Origin: Vondammii sp040505895 | Lineage (GTDB): Bacteria; Pseudomonadota; Gammaproteobacteria; Chromatiales; Chromatiaceae | DNA: 64,000 bases | Direction: 5' to 3' | Assembly: GCA_040505895.1 (NCBI GenBank) | Contig: JBEVXU010000016.1 | Location: forward strand, 372,001-436,000 | In this document: in pieces, positions 27,079 through 35,755 of the stretch | Layout of the letters: each line of letters opens with the position of its first letter | Numbering within the stretch: the first letter of the stretch is position 1 | Made by a program: the position numbers and the translations under genes | The notes under the pieces: model-generated | Databases searched by the model: none | What the model saw: the letters and a program-made list of their open reading frames with translations, nothing else | Told to the model about the DNA's origin: nothing

Positions 27079-27290
27079 GAATCTCTCGATAGCGGGGTCC
27101 GTGTTCGGATTAGTATTTTGCCCACACACAGCTGGGCTATCCGCAAGAATTTGCGGTAATATAAGCGCTAATAGCTCTGACAAGCCATCTGACAACTCTA
27201 AATCATACTCATTCAATGCCGGGCATAAATCATCCACCCGTCGCATTCTCCTTCAAACGCTAAATTTCAATCTACCAGAGGTCATTAAAA

Positions 27291-28115
27291 TTGAGTCAAC
27301 TTAAAGTCGGCGTTTTTGTTGATGCCGAAAATATAAAATTCAACGGCGGTTACCAGTTACGTTACGATATTCTGCGACGCTTCGCTGCCCGTAGCGGCAC
27401 CCTGTTGCGCCTCAACACCTACCTCGCCTTCGACCAGGAGCGCGCCAAGGAAGACAACGAATACGCAAAGAAATCATACACCTACCAACAGATGGTACGG
27501 GATTTTGGCTGGAAGATTATTGTCAAGCCAGTGCGCCGCTTTACCGATGACGAAGGCAATGTCACAACCAAGGCCAATGCAGACCTCGACCTGGCGGTAG
27601 ACGCTATGCTGCAGGCGGAAAACCTCGACCAGATACTGCTGGTTACCGGTGACGGCGACTTTCTCCAAGTAGTGACAGCACTGCAGAACCGGGGCTGCCG
27701 AGTGGAGGTACTCGCGTTCAAAAATGTCTCCAATCTACTGCAGCGCCAGGTGGATGACTTCTATCGCGGCTACCTTATCCCTGATCTACTGCCGTTCTCC
27801 TATGAGCCGCGCAATGAGTGGGGAGTACCGGGTTCCTGTGTTCGTGGCGTCTGCACCCGTTGGTTCCCGGACAAAGGCTACGGATTTTTGCGCTTCATAC
27901 GGGAGGTAAACCCCAACCTTTGGGTGACCGATCCACGCGATCCCGACTCACCCTACGAGAGCGTATTCTGCCACGCCAATGAACTGGCCGACTGCGTCTC
28001 CGTGGAGGATCTGATGAACCGCGAAACAGTCGTTGAGTTCTATCTGGAAAAGAGCGATGTCGGTGACGGACTGGTGGCGAAGAATGTACGCATGACCTAT
28101 AAGCCGAGTTATTGA
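27291..28115 (+). CDS. NYN (LabA/PIN-like) domain protein with C-terminal cold-shock-like domain
   Basis: 274 residues from a TTG codon preceded by AGAGG (spacing 9). The NYN domain (residues 1-165) has the acidic sites VGVFVDAENIK, ANADLDLAVDAML and LLVTGDGDFLQVV expected of a PIN-fold nuclease. The C-terminal part (GVCTRWFPDKGYGFLRF to SVFCHANEL) has the KGYGF and VFxH signatures of a cold-shock RNA/DNA-binding fold with an inserted loop. An RNA-processing role is likely: nuclease plus RNA-binding domain in one chain. A stem-loop at 28148 follows the gene. Confidence 0.87.
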   Translation: MSQLKVGVFVDAENIKFNGGYQLRYDILRRFAARSGTLLRLNTYLAFDQERAKEDNEYAKKSYTYQQMVRDFGWKIIVKPVRRFTDDEGNVTTKANADLDLAVDAMLQAENLDQILLVTGDGDFLQVVTALQNRGCRVEVLAFKNVSNLLQRQVDDFYRGYLIPDLLPFSYEPRNEWGVPGSCVRGVCTRWFPDKGYGFLRFIREVNPNLWVTDPRDPDSPYESVFCHANELADCVSVEDLMNRETVVEFYLEKSDVGDGLVAKNVRMTYKPSY

Positions 28116-28147
28116 TTCAAAAGCCGACCTCCTACAACAAAATAGCA

Positions 28148-28191
28148 GTAATGCAGGTTGGAACAGCACAGAGCAGCCCAACCTGCATTAC
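28148..28191 (+). terminator. Stem-loop after the NYN gene, possible terminator
   Basis: GTAATGCAGGTTGG pairs perfectly with CCAACCTGCATTAC around 16 nt. Only a short TT follows, so termination efficiency is uncertain. Confidence 0.5.
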
Positions 28192-28208
28192 TTCATGAGT
28201 CGATTTAT

Positions 28209-28365
28209 GGGCTCGCGAAATAATAAGACCTGATTTTGGAGCGTCGAGGCGCCCGCCTGACAAAGCGTGAAAACGCAGGAATATCAATATCTTTCAAGTT
28301 TTCACAACGCAGTCAGGCGGGATGGATCGACGTTCCAAAACAGGGAGTTATTGTTTCGTGAGCCC
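28209..28365. repeat. 157-bp imperfect palindromic element
   Basis: The outer arms GGGCTCGCGAAATAATAA and TTATTGTTTCGTGAGCCC pair, as do TTTTGGAGCGTCGA with TCGACGTTCCAAAA, CCCGCCTGAC with GTCAGGCGGG, and GCGTGAAAAC with GTTTTCACAACGC. Arms of about 65 nt enclose a centre of only about 23 nt, so nearly the whole element folds into one hairpin. It lies 31 bp before ppx. No coding capacity. Confidence 0.85.
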
Positions 28366-28395
28366 TAAGAGCTTCTAAAGCAGTACAATTCACCG

Positions 28396-29916
28396 ATGAT
28401 AATTCCCACACAGCAAACCACTCCCCTCCCTGAAACTATCGCCGCTATCGACCTTGGGTCGAACAGTTTTCACATGATCGTTGCACGGGTTTCCAGTAGC
28501 GATTTCCAGGTAATGGATAAACTGCGCGAGATGGTGCGCCTTGGCGCCGGACTCGATAAAGAGAAAAACCTCTCAGCCGAAGCTGAGGAGCGTGCCCTGG
28601 GGTGTTTAGAGCGCTTCGGCCAACGCCTCAGGACCCTGCCACAGGGAAGTGTCCGTGCGGTCGGCACCAACACCCTGCGCCAGGTACGAAACTCCGGCAG
28701 GTTTCTTCAAGCAGCGGAGGCGGCACTTGGCCACCCGATAAAGATCATTTCCGGTCGCGAAGAGGCTCGACTGGTCTACCTGGGTGTAGCTCATGGCCTG
28801 GCCGCCGGAGATGAACGCCGTTTGGTAGTGGATATCGGTGGCGGAAGCACCGAGTTGATCATCGGTGATGACTTCGTACCCAGGCAGATGGAGAGTATGC
28901 ATATGGGTTGCGTCAACATGAGCAGGCGTCACTTTGCCGAAGGTGAAATCACAGCCGACGCCATGCATCGAGCCGAACTCACCGGTGCACTTGAGATGCT
29001 TCCGGTAAAACATAAGTATCGCAGCAGTGGATGGCAGTTGGCGGTGGGCAGCTCCGGTACCATTAGGGCCATCGGCAAGGTGATCCACGCCGCCGGCTGG
29101 GCGGAGGAGCGTGATGGCATCACCTATTCCGGCCTCAAAAAACTGCGCAAAGCCCTCATCAAAGCGGGGCATATCGACCAAGTCCACCTGGAAGGCCTAA
29201 GCCCGGAGCGCCGACCGGTATTTGTCGGCGGTGTTGCGGTGCTGTGCTCCGTCTTCGAGGCGCTCATGATTGAGCAGATGCAGATCTCCGATATGGCACT
29301 CAGAGAAGGCCTGCTCTATGAGATGCTGGGGCGCATTCACCACGAGGATGTCAGAGAGATCAGCGTCCGTGCTCTGTGCCGCCGTTACGAGGTGGATGAA
29401 GAGCAGGCCAAACGGGTGGAGAAGAGCGCCCGTGCACTACTTGCACAGGTTGCCGGGCCGTGGCAACTGCGAAAGGATGAGTATGCCGAAATGCTCGGCT
29501 GGGCGGCACGCCTTCATGAAACCGGCCTTACGGTCGCCCATGCCCACTATCATAAACATGGCGCCTATCTTATAGCCAACTCCGATATGGCGGGCTTTAG
29601 CCATCAGGAACAGACCGTGCTGAGTGCCCTGATCCGGGGACACCGCCGCAAGTTCCCACTGGATATTTTTCAGGCACTTCCTGAGGATATTGTCCTCTGC
29701 GCCATGCAGCTCTGCCTACTGCTGCGACTCTCCGTACTGCTACACCGATCCCGCACAACTACCCTTCGCGCCAGTGTATTAATCCAGGTTCAGGAGAACA
29801 GTATCAACCTTGAATTCCCTCAGGGGTGGCTGAAATCGCACCCCCTACCAAAGATGGAACTGAAGCAGGAGGCGAAACGGCTGAAGAGTGCCGGCTTCGA
29901 TTTCAAGTTCAGCTGA
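28396..29916 (+). CDS. ppx: Exopolyphosphatase (Ppx/GppA family)
   Basis: 506 residues, the long Ppx form. The N-terminal ASKHA domain has IAAIDLGSNSFHMIVARV and LVVDIGGGSTELIIGDD; a HD-like helical C-terminal domain follows (LGWAARLHETGLTVAHAHYH). It hydrolyses polyphosphate from the end, or pppGpp if it acts as GppA; the two are hard to separate by sequence. No ppk gene is adjacent. The start codon has no strong ribosome binding site, and the 157-bp palindrome lies just ahead. Confidence 0.92.
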   Translation: MIIPTQQTTPLPETIAAIDLGSNSFHMIVARVSSSDFQVMDKLREMVRLGAGLDKEKNLSAEAEERALGCLERFGQRLRTLPQGSVRAVGTNTLRQVRNSGRFLQAAEAALGHPIKIISGREEARLVYLGVAHGLAAGDERRLVVDIGGGSTELIIGDDFVPRQMESMHMGCVNMSRRHFAEGEITADAMHRAELTGALEMLPVKHKYRSSGWQLAVGSSGTIRAIGKVIHAAGWAEERDGITYSGLKKLRKALIKAGHIDQVHLEGLSPERRPVFVGGVAVLCSVFEALMIEQMQISDMALREGLLYEMLGRIHHEDVREISVRALCRRYEVDEEQAKRVEKSARALLAQVAGPWQLRKDEYAEMLGWAARLHETGLTVAHAHYHKHGAYLIANSDMAGFSHQEQTVLSALIRGHRRKFPLDIFQALPEDIVLCAMQLCLLLRLSVLLHRSRTTTLRASVLIQVQENSINLEFPQGWLKSHPLPKMELKQEAKRLKSAGFDFKFS

Positions 29917-29920
29917 CGCT

Positions 29921-30082
29921 AGGGAGCCTCTGATTAAGTCTGGTTAGATTTAGGCTGAGATAAAATTGTTCCAATTTGTTTCGAAGTGAGCGGTAATAGC
30001 CATTCTATTGCTGCGATCTTCGGGACGAATTGGGGCGATTTTAGCCAGCGTAAAGCAATCATGACTTGATCAGAGTCTCCCT
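29921..30082. repeat. MITE-like repeat family B, complete copy
   Basis: 162 bp bounded by AGGGAGCCTCTGATTAAGTC and GACTTGATCAGAGTCTCCCT, which pair at 18 of 20 positions. About 60 nt of one end recurs, inverted, at 41240-41303 in the integron. No coding capacity; terminal repeats of this kind suggest mobilisation by a transposase encoded elsewhere. Confidence 0.85.
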
Positions 30083-30128
30083 AACAGCCTGGATTGGAAA
30101 TAAATACCCATATTGAAACATTCCCACC

Positions 30129-30212
30129 TGTAGAAGGAGCACTTTCCCGAAGCGCGATGATCACTCATACCAAGCAGGCCCTTTCATCGCGGTTCGAGAA
30201 ACCGCTCCTACA
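30129..30212. repeat. REP-like palindrome, degenerate copy 3
   Basis: The ends TGTAGAAGGAGC and ACCGCTCCTACA pair imperfectly, with TTCATCGCGGTTCGAGAAAC inside. It belongs to the same general type as 17873 and 26934. Confidence 0.7.
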
Positions 30213-30329
30213 ATGTGTCTTTCTCCGTAGATAGCACGGCCGGTTATAGAGGAAAACCACAGTAGTCCTCATACTCGGCCATCACCTATGATGTACCTGA
30301 TTAGGTAATAGACATAAAAGGAGAACTGC

Positions 30330-31364
30330 ATGCCGTCAAGCCAATTACTATCTCGGGTTATTCTAGCCTTGAGCCTGTTAATTTCCTGGCAAGCCCACAG
30401 CGCTGCTGAAACCACGCCTCGGGGGAAAGTGACCGGCGGCATCGAATCGGAACACCCCGACTGGTTCAAGGAGAGCTTTCTCGAACTCGCAGATGATGTA
30501 GAGGAGGCAGCAGATGAAGGCAAACATGTCATTCTCTTTATGCACCTCAATGGCTGCCCCTATTGCTACAAGATGCTTGAAGAGAACTTCAAGCACGCCC
30601 CTCACACCGAGTTTATAAAAGAGCACTTTGATGTCATTCAGATCAACATCAAAGGTGACCGGGAAGTGGCTGTCGATGCCGACACCACGGTAACCGAGAA
30701 GGAGCTCGCCGGGATGCTCAAAGTGCAATACACACCGACCATTCTCTTTCTCAATACCGAAAACAAAACCGTACTTCGAACCAATGGCTATCGTTCAGTA
30801 CCGGCATTCAAGCACGTCCTCGATTTTGTTCAGCAGAAGGCCTACCAGCACACCACCCTGGCAAAATTCATCGAAGAGCAGAAACCGGCAAAGGTCTACA
30901 GCTTTCGTGATCACCCGCAGCTGAAAAAAGTTACCAACCTGCAGCAGGCGGCGGCCAACCCTCTGGCGCTCCTGTTCGAAGACCAAGCGTGTGATACTTG
31001 TGACGCACTTCACGATGGCGTATTAAAAGATCCCGAGACCCGGGCGATACTTGAGAACCTCACCTTTGTCAGACTCGACGGCGACTCAAACGAGCCCATT
31101 ATCGATGTTGACGGCAACAAGACCACACCTAAGGAGTACGCACGAAAACTGGGGCTCACCTATCGTCCGGGAATAGTGCTGTTCGACCGCAATAAAGAGG
31201 TGATACGCATGGACGGTATGCTCTACACCTACCACTTCCAGGGTGTATTGCGCTATGTCGGTGAACGTGGATATGTGAAATTCCCTGGTGAGCTCTCCAA
31301 GTACATGAAGACGCTGACAGAGAAGGTGCTGGCCGGCGGTAAGGATATCGATATCACCAAGTGA
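30330..31364 (+). CDS. Periplasmic SoxW-like protein with two thioredoxin folds
   Basis: 344 residues with signal peptide (cleavage near QAHSAA). The first thioredoxin domain has the active site C76-PY-C79 (FMHLNGCPYCYKML) and the cis-Pro segment VQYTPTILFL. The second has C221-DT-C224 (LLFEDQACDTCDALH) and a matching TYRPGIVLFD. SoxW-type proteins keep periplasmic sulfur-oxidation proteins reduced or handle thiol intermediates. Fusion of two redox domains in one secreted chain hints at intramolecular electron transfer. No sox genes are adjacent. AAGGAG precedes the ATG. Confidence 0.87.
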   Translation: MPSSQLLSRVILALSLLISWQAHSAAETTPRGKVTGGIESEHPDWFKESFLELADDVEEAADEGKHVILFMHLNGCPYCYKMLEENFKHAPHTEFIKEHFDVIQINIKGDREVAVDADTTVTEKELAGMLKVQYTPTILFLNTENKTVLRTNGYRSVPAFKHVLDFVQQKAYQHTTLAKFIEEQKPAKVYSFRDHPQLKKVTNLQQAAANPLALLFEDQACDTCDALHDGVLKDPETRAILENLTFVRLDGDSNEPIIDVDGNKTTPKEYARKLGLTYRPGIVLFDRNKEVIRMDGMLYTYHFQGVLRYVGERGYVKFPGELSKYMKTLTEKVLAGGKDIDITK

Positions 31365-31380
31365 CACCACCGGGGAGTAC

Positions 31381-32502
31381 CTACCCTCCTGCCAGCGCCT
31401 CCTTGGCCGGCTGATACTCATAGTCGAGTGCCTGAGCCACCGCCACGTGGGTCACCCGGCCACGGTGCACATTGAGGCCGTTAAGCAAGCAGGGGTCGTC
31501 CAGCAGCGCCTTACTACAGCCCTTATTCGCTAAAGCAAGGGTAAACGGCAGTGTGGCATTGTTAAGCGCATAGGTGGAAGTGTGAGCCACTGCTCCAGGC
31601 ATATTGGCAACAGAGTAGTGAACAATGTCGTCAATAATATAGGTCGGTTCGCTATGGGTGGTGGGGTGGGATGACTCGAAACAGCCTCCCTGATCGATAG
31701 AGACATCCACCAGCACCGAGCCCGGCTTCATCTCTTTAAGCATCTGACGAGTGACCAGCTTGGGCGCCGCCGCTCCCGGAACCAATACCGCCCCAATCAC
31801 CAGATCGGCACTGAGCACATACTGCTCCAGTGTCTCTTTGGTTGAGTAGATGGTATTGAGCATACCGCCAAACTGCTGATCCAGCTCCGCCAGGCGATCC
31901 AGAGAACGGTCAAGCACGGTGACATCCGCCTCCAGCCCCATCGCCATACGTATAGCGTTGGAACCGACCACTCCGCCCCCCAACACCACCACCTTGGCCG
32001 GTGCCACACCGGGAACGCCACCCAACAACCGCCCGGCCCCACCGTGGGATTTCTCCAGACACATGGCACCCGCCTGGATAGACATACGTCCCGCCACCTC
32101 CGACATCGGGGTCAACAGCGGCAGTCTGCCGTGGTGGTCAGTCACCGTCTCATAGGCGACGGCCGTGACACCGGAGGCGAGCAGCAGCGCTGTCTGTTGT
32201 GGATCCGGCGCCAGATGGAGGTAGGTAAAGAGCAGCTGCCCTTCGTGCAGCATCCGACACTCTCCGGGCTGGGGCTCCTTGACCTTGACGATCATATCGG
32301 CCCGCTCGAACACCTCGGCTGCGCTGTCGACGATCCCGGCACCGGCGGCACGATAGTGTTCATCAAACAAACCGACACCTGCGCCCGCATTGTGCTCAAC
32401 CACCACCCGATGACCACTCCCCACCAACTCACGCACACTGGCGGGAATCAGACCAACCCGGTACTCACTGTTCTTTATCTCTTTTGGTACAGCAATCAGC
32501 AT
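31381..32502 (-). CDS. ald: Alanine dehydrogenase
   Basis: 373 residues from ATG 32502, which has GGAG 8 nt ahead and begins the conserved MLIAVPKEIKNSEYRVGLIP; the frame runs to 32583 but the extra residues are not typical. Features include the Rossmann segment VVVLGGGVVGSNAIRMAMGL, substrate-site regions YRAAGAGIVDSA and TYLHLAPDPQQT, and C-terminal NMPGAVAHTSTYALNNATLP. It interconverts L-alanine and pyruvate with NAD(H). Its 3' end faces that of the SoxW-like gene across 16 nt. Confidence 0.95.
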   Translation of the reverse strand: MLIAVPKEIKNSEYRVGLIPASVRELVGSGHRVVVEHNAGAGVGLFDEHYRAAGAGIVDSAAEVFERADMIVKVKEPQPGECRMLHEGQLLFTYLHLAPDPQQTALLLASGVTAVAYETVTDHHGRLPLLTPMSEVAGRMSIQAGAMCLEKSHGGAGRLLGGVPGVAPAKVVVLGGGVVGSNAIRMAMGLEADVTVLDRSLDRLAELDQQFGGMLNTIYSTKETLEQYVLSADLVIGAVLVPGAAAPKLVTRQMLKEMKPGSVLVDVSIDQGGCFESSHPTTHSEPTYIIDDIVHYSVANMPGAVAHTSTYALNNATLPFTLALANKGCSKALLDDPCLLNGLNVHRGRVTHVAVAQALDYEYQPAKEALAGG

Positions 32503-32655
32503 CGGTTTATCTCCGTCAGCAGTAGAGTGGACAGTCTGTTCGGCTCTGCAGAAAAGTCCTGTGGGATGTGTAAGAGTGGTCAACTGCGGAATCCAGGATT
32601 AATCTAATCAGCACGCCTATAAGGTACAATAGTAGATATTCCACCTCTCCGGTAA

Positions 32656-33555
32656 ATGAGACCCCCTGTGACCACGATTCTGCAAGTCAATGAGCTGATC
32701 AAGCACTACAGCGAAGTGAAGGCGGTTGACGGTATCAGTCTCTCTATTGAACGCGGCAGCTGTTTCGGCCTGCTCGGCCCCAACGGAGCCGGTAAAACGA
32801 CCACAGTGGAGATGCTGGAGGGGATCACCGCGATAACCGCCGGTGAAATCCTCTATCAGGGCGGCCCCATTGGCCCCAGCTTCAGGGAAGAGGCGGGAAT
32901 CATGTTTCAGGAGACCTCTCTTCAGGACTACATCAGGGTCGAGGAGGCACTGGCACTTTTCCAACGCTTCTATCCCCGCACCCGGCCACTGGAGGAGCTG
33001 ATCAAGAGCTGTGCCCTGGAGGAGTTTCTCACACAGGATGTTCGCCACCTCTCCGGCGGCCAGCGCCAGCGGCTGTTGCTGGCCATCGCCTTGATCAACG
33101 ACCCCGAAATCATCTTCCTGGACGAGCCCACCACAGGTCTCGACCCCCAGGCAAGGCGCAACTTCTGGGAGCTGATCCACAGCATCAAAAAAGAGAACAA
33201 GACGGTTATCCTCACCACCCACTACATGGAGGAGGCCTACGAGCTGTGTGATGAGATAGCGATTATGGATCACGGTAAAATCATTGCTCAAGGAACCCCT
33301 CAGGCGCTGCTGAAGAAACACTTCGACAATGCGGTGATCTCCCTCCCCGCCTCCGAGGTACCGGAAACTCTCGACCAGGATGAGGCGCTCACACTGCACC
33401 GAAGCAATGGCCAGGTGGAGATTCTCAGCAACGACATCAATACCAGCATCCGCCATCTGATGGATCGTGGCGTCTCCCTAACCCATCTGCAAGTCCGTTC
33501 ACGCACGCTGGAAGATCTCTTCCTGGAGCTGACCGGCCGTGAATTGAGAGGCTGA
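32656..33555 (+). CDS. ABC transporter ATP-binding protein (ABC-2 exporter type)
   Basis: 299 residues: Walker A GPNGAGKTT, Q-loop IMFQETSLQDYI, signature LSGGQRQRL, Walker B IIFLDEPTTGLD and the switch His in LTTHYMEEAYELCD. The C-terminal 70 residues are the accessory segment of drug/polysaccharide exporter ATPases (DrrA/CcmA/YadG group). A GTG five codons in is an alternative start. The permease gene follows after 4 nt, forming a two-gene exporter. Substrate unknown. Confidence 0.93.
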   Translation: MRPPVTTILQVNELIKHYSEVKAVDGISLSIERGSCFGLLGPNGAGKTTTVEMLEGITAITAGEILYQGGPIGPSFREEAGIMFQETSLQDYIRVEEALALFQRFYPRTRPLEELIKSCALEEFLTQDVRHLSGGQRQRLLLAIALINDPEIIFLDEPTTGLDPQARRNFWELIHSIKKENKTVILTTHYMEEAYELCDEIAIMDHGKIIAQGTPQALLKKHFDNAVISLPASEVPETLDQDEALTLHRSNGQVEILSNDINTSIRHLMDRGVSLTHLQVRSRTLEDLFLELTGRELRG

Positions 33556-33559
33556 CAGG

Positions 33560-34564
33560 ATGACACTCCAGCGTTTTTTTGCCGTCTTCTTCGCCCGCAA
33601 CCGCGAGTTTATGCGTGACCGTATCGCCCTCTCTTGGAACGTGGTACTACCGGTACTGATCGTTATGGGGTTTGCCTTTGCCTTTACCAGCGACAACAGC
33701 GACCTGTTCAAGGTAGGTGTCTTCGGCCAGCTGGAGCAGCAGCCCCAGGCACAAGAGTTTTTGGAGACCGAGCATGTCCGCTTTATCCCTCTTGAAACAC
33801 TGGAGGGTGCCGTCACCAAAGTGGAGCGACACCAGCTGGATATGCTGCTCGATCTAAAACAGGGGCACTACTGGATCAACAGTAACTCCGCCAACGGCTA
33901 TATTCTTCAGCAACTGCTCAACGGATCGACAACCACGCTACAGAAACAGACCGTCAGCGGCGATGAGATCCGCTATGTGGATTGGCTAATTCCAGGCGTA
34001 CTCGGTATGAACGTGATGTTCAGCTCGCTCTTTGGCGTCGGTTATGTGATTGTCCGCTACCGTAAAAACGGTGTACTCAAACGCCTCAAAGCAACCCCCC
34101 TCTCCGCCCTCGAGTTTCTTGCCGCCCAGGTACTCTCACGCCTCTGGCTTATCGTGCTGGTCACCTCGTTGGTGTTTATCGGCACCAACCTGTTTGTCGG
34201 CTTCCGCATGTACGGCTCCTACGCCACACTCTTGCTGGTACTGGCTCTAGGCACACTGAGCATGATCAGCCTCGGTCTGATCATCGCCGCCCGTATCTCC
34301 AGTGAAGAGGCGGCCAATGGTCTACTCAATATGTTGAGCTGGCCGATGATGCTGCTCTCCGGCGTCTGGTTCTCCCTCGAAGGATCGCCTGCGATTGTCC
34401 AGCATCTGGCCAACCTGCTCCCCCTTACCCACGCCATCAGCGCCGCCCGTGCCGTAATGATCGACGGTGCCGGCCTGGTCGAGATCTGGCCCCACCTACT
34501 GGTTATGTCGGTAATGACCCTGCTGTTTATGTTTATCGGCGCCCGCTATTTCCGCTGGGAGTAG
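33560..34564 (+). CDS. ABC-2 type permease
   Basis: 334 residues with one N-terminal helix, an extracytoplasmic region of about 130 residues (FTSDNSDLFKVGVFGQLEQQ) and five further helices of ABC2_membrane type (GVLGMNVMFSSLFGVGYVIV, VRYRKNGVLKRLKATPLSAL, SWPMMLLSGVWFSLEGSP). It pairs with the ATPase encoded 4 nt upstream. Confidence 0.92.
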   Translation: MTLQRFFAVFFARNREFMRDRIALSWNVVLPVLIVMGFAFAFTSDNSDLFKVGVFGQLEQQPQAQEFLETEHVRFIPLETLEGAVTKVERHQLDMLLDLKQGHYWINSNSANGYILQQLLNGSTTTLQKQTVSGDEIRYVDWLIPGVLGMNVMFSSLFGVGYVIVRYRKNGVLKRLKATPLSALEFLAAQVLSRLWLIVLVTSLVFIGTNLFVGFRMYGSYATLLLVLALGTLSMISLGLIIAARISSEEAANGLLNMLSWPMMLLSGVWFSLEGSPAIVQHLANLLPLTHAISAARAVMIDGAGLVEIWPHLLVMSVMTLLFMFIGARYFRWE

Positions 34565-34630
34565 AGCCCATAGCTACGGTAGAGCGACTACACTCACACG
34601 GTCCCGGTTATATAGGTAAAAGGAGTCGTG

Positions 34631-35755
34631 ATGCACAAACTTTTTAAACCACCGTCATCGTTGCTGGTCACATTCCTGCTGTTTGCACTCTGCACTCTGT
34701 CAGCCACCATACAAGCTGCTGAGAACTTCAAAGCGGTCACCGTTATCAAAGGGCTGGAACACCCCTGGGGGATGGCCTTTCTTCCCGACGGTAGACTACT
34801 GGTAACAGAGCGCCCCGGACGGCTAAGGCTAATCGAAGATGACCGCCTTCTACCGCAACCAATCAACGGATTGCCTAAAATAACCCCACAAGGACAGGGC
34901 GGCCTGCTGGATGTGGTGCTGCACCCCGATTACAAAAACAACGGCTGGATCTACCTCTCCTACGCAGCCCCAGGAAAAGGAGGCATAGGTACCGAGGTGG
35001 GCCGTGGACGACTGCAGGGCAACCGCATTATCGATTGGCAGCCACTCTTTCAGTTATTGCCAAAGAGCGGCACAGGCCACCACTTCGGCTCACGGCTGGT
35101 ATTCGACAGCGCCGGTTACCTCTATATCACCGTCGGTGACCGAGGAGAGAGAAAACGGGCGCAGCGGCTTGATGACCATGCCGGTTCGGTCATACGCCTG
35201 CACGCTGATGGTCGGGTACCGGAGGATAATCCTTTCAGCGGAGAAGCCGGCATCCACCCGGAAATCTACAGCTATGGTCATCGCAACCCCCAGGGTGCAG
35301 CAATGCACCCTGGCAGCGGGAAACTGTGGATTCACGAACACGGCCCCCAAGGGGGTGACGAGATCAATATCATCTCCGCCGGAGACAACTATGGCTGGCC
35401 GGTGGTCAGCTATGGAGAGGAGTACGGCAGCGGCGTCTCAATCGGCGAAGGCACCCACAAATCGGGTATTACCCAGCCAATCCACTACTGGGTGCCCTCC
35501 ATCGCCCCCTCCGGCATGACCTTTTATAGCGGTGACAAGTTTCCTAAGTGGCAGGGGAATCTATTTGTCGGCTCACTAAAATTCCAATTGCTGGTACGCC
35601 TTGAGCTGGATGGCGAAAAGATAGTGAAAGAGGAGCGCCTTCTGAAAGGAGAGTTGGGACGTATACGTGATGTCCGCAGTGGACCGGACGGTTTTATATA
35701 TCTGCTGACCGATTCACCTAACGGGCTTCTGGTACGGCTGGAGCCAGCCGACTAG
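34631..35755 (+). CDS. PQQ-type soluble aldose sugar dehydrogenase (YliI/GDH-B family)
   Basis: About 374 residues from ATG 34631, preceded by AGGAG with 5 nt spacing (a GTG at 34628 is adjacent). The signal peptide ends near TIQAAE. The beta-propeller carries the family motifs GLEHPWGMAFLPDGRLLVTE, GHHFGSRLVFD, YGHRNPQG and EHGPQGGDEIN. Periplasmic oxidation of aldoses is expected, if PQQ is available. The integron integrase gene overlaps its 3' end tail-to-tail by 38 nt. Confidence 0.92.
   Translation: MHKLFKPPSSLLVTFLLFALCTLSATIQAAENFKAVTVIKGLEHPWGMAFLPDGRLLVTERPGRLRLIEDDRLLPQPINGLPKITPQGQGGLLDVVLHPDYKNNGWIYLSYAAPGKGGIGTEVGRGRLQGNRIIDWQPLFQLLPKSGTGHHFGSRLVFDSAGYLYITVGDRGERKRAQRLDDHAGSVIRLHADGRVPEDNPFSGEAGIHPEIYSYGHRNPQGAAMHPGSGKLWIHEHGPQGGDEINIISAGDNYGWPVVSYGEEYGSGVSIGEGTHKSGITQPIHYWVPSIAPSGMTFYSGDKFPKWQGNLFVGSLKFQLLVRLELDGEKIVKEERLLKGELGRIRDVRSGPDGFIYLLTDSPNGLLVRLEPAD

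Larger units (their letters stand above)
26814..27290. other. Intergenic region with REP element and lone repeat terminus
   Basis: This gap between divergent fliW and the NYN gene holds REP copy 2 (26934-26998) and a single end of repeat family A (27062-27078). Short frames here have no supporting features. Confidence 0.6.
29917..30329. other. 413-nt intergenic region with two repeats
   Basis: The gap holds MITE-like family B (29921-30082), beginning 2 nt after the ppx stop, and REP copy 3 (30129-30212). A ribosome binding site AAGGAG lies just before the next gene. Confidence 0.65.

Noticed and set aside
27101..27304. 67-codon frame before the NYN gene
   Set aside because: Overlaps the NYN start, no ribosome binding site and composition unlike neighbours.
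32617..33456. 279-codon minus-strand frame
   Set aside because: Antisense to the ABC ATPase gene, which has all motifs.
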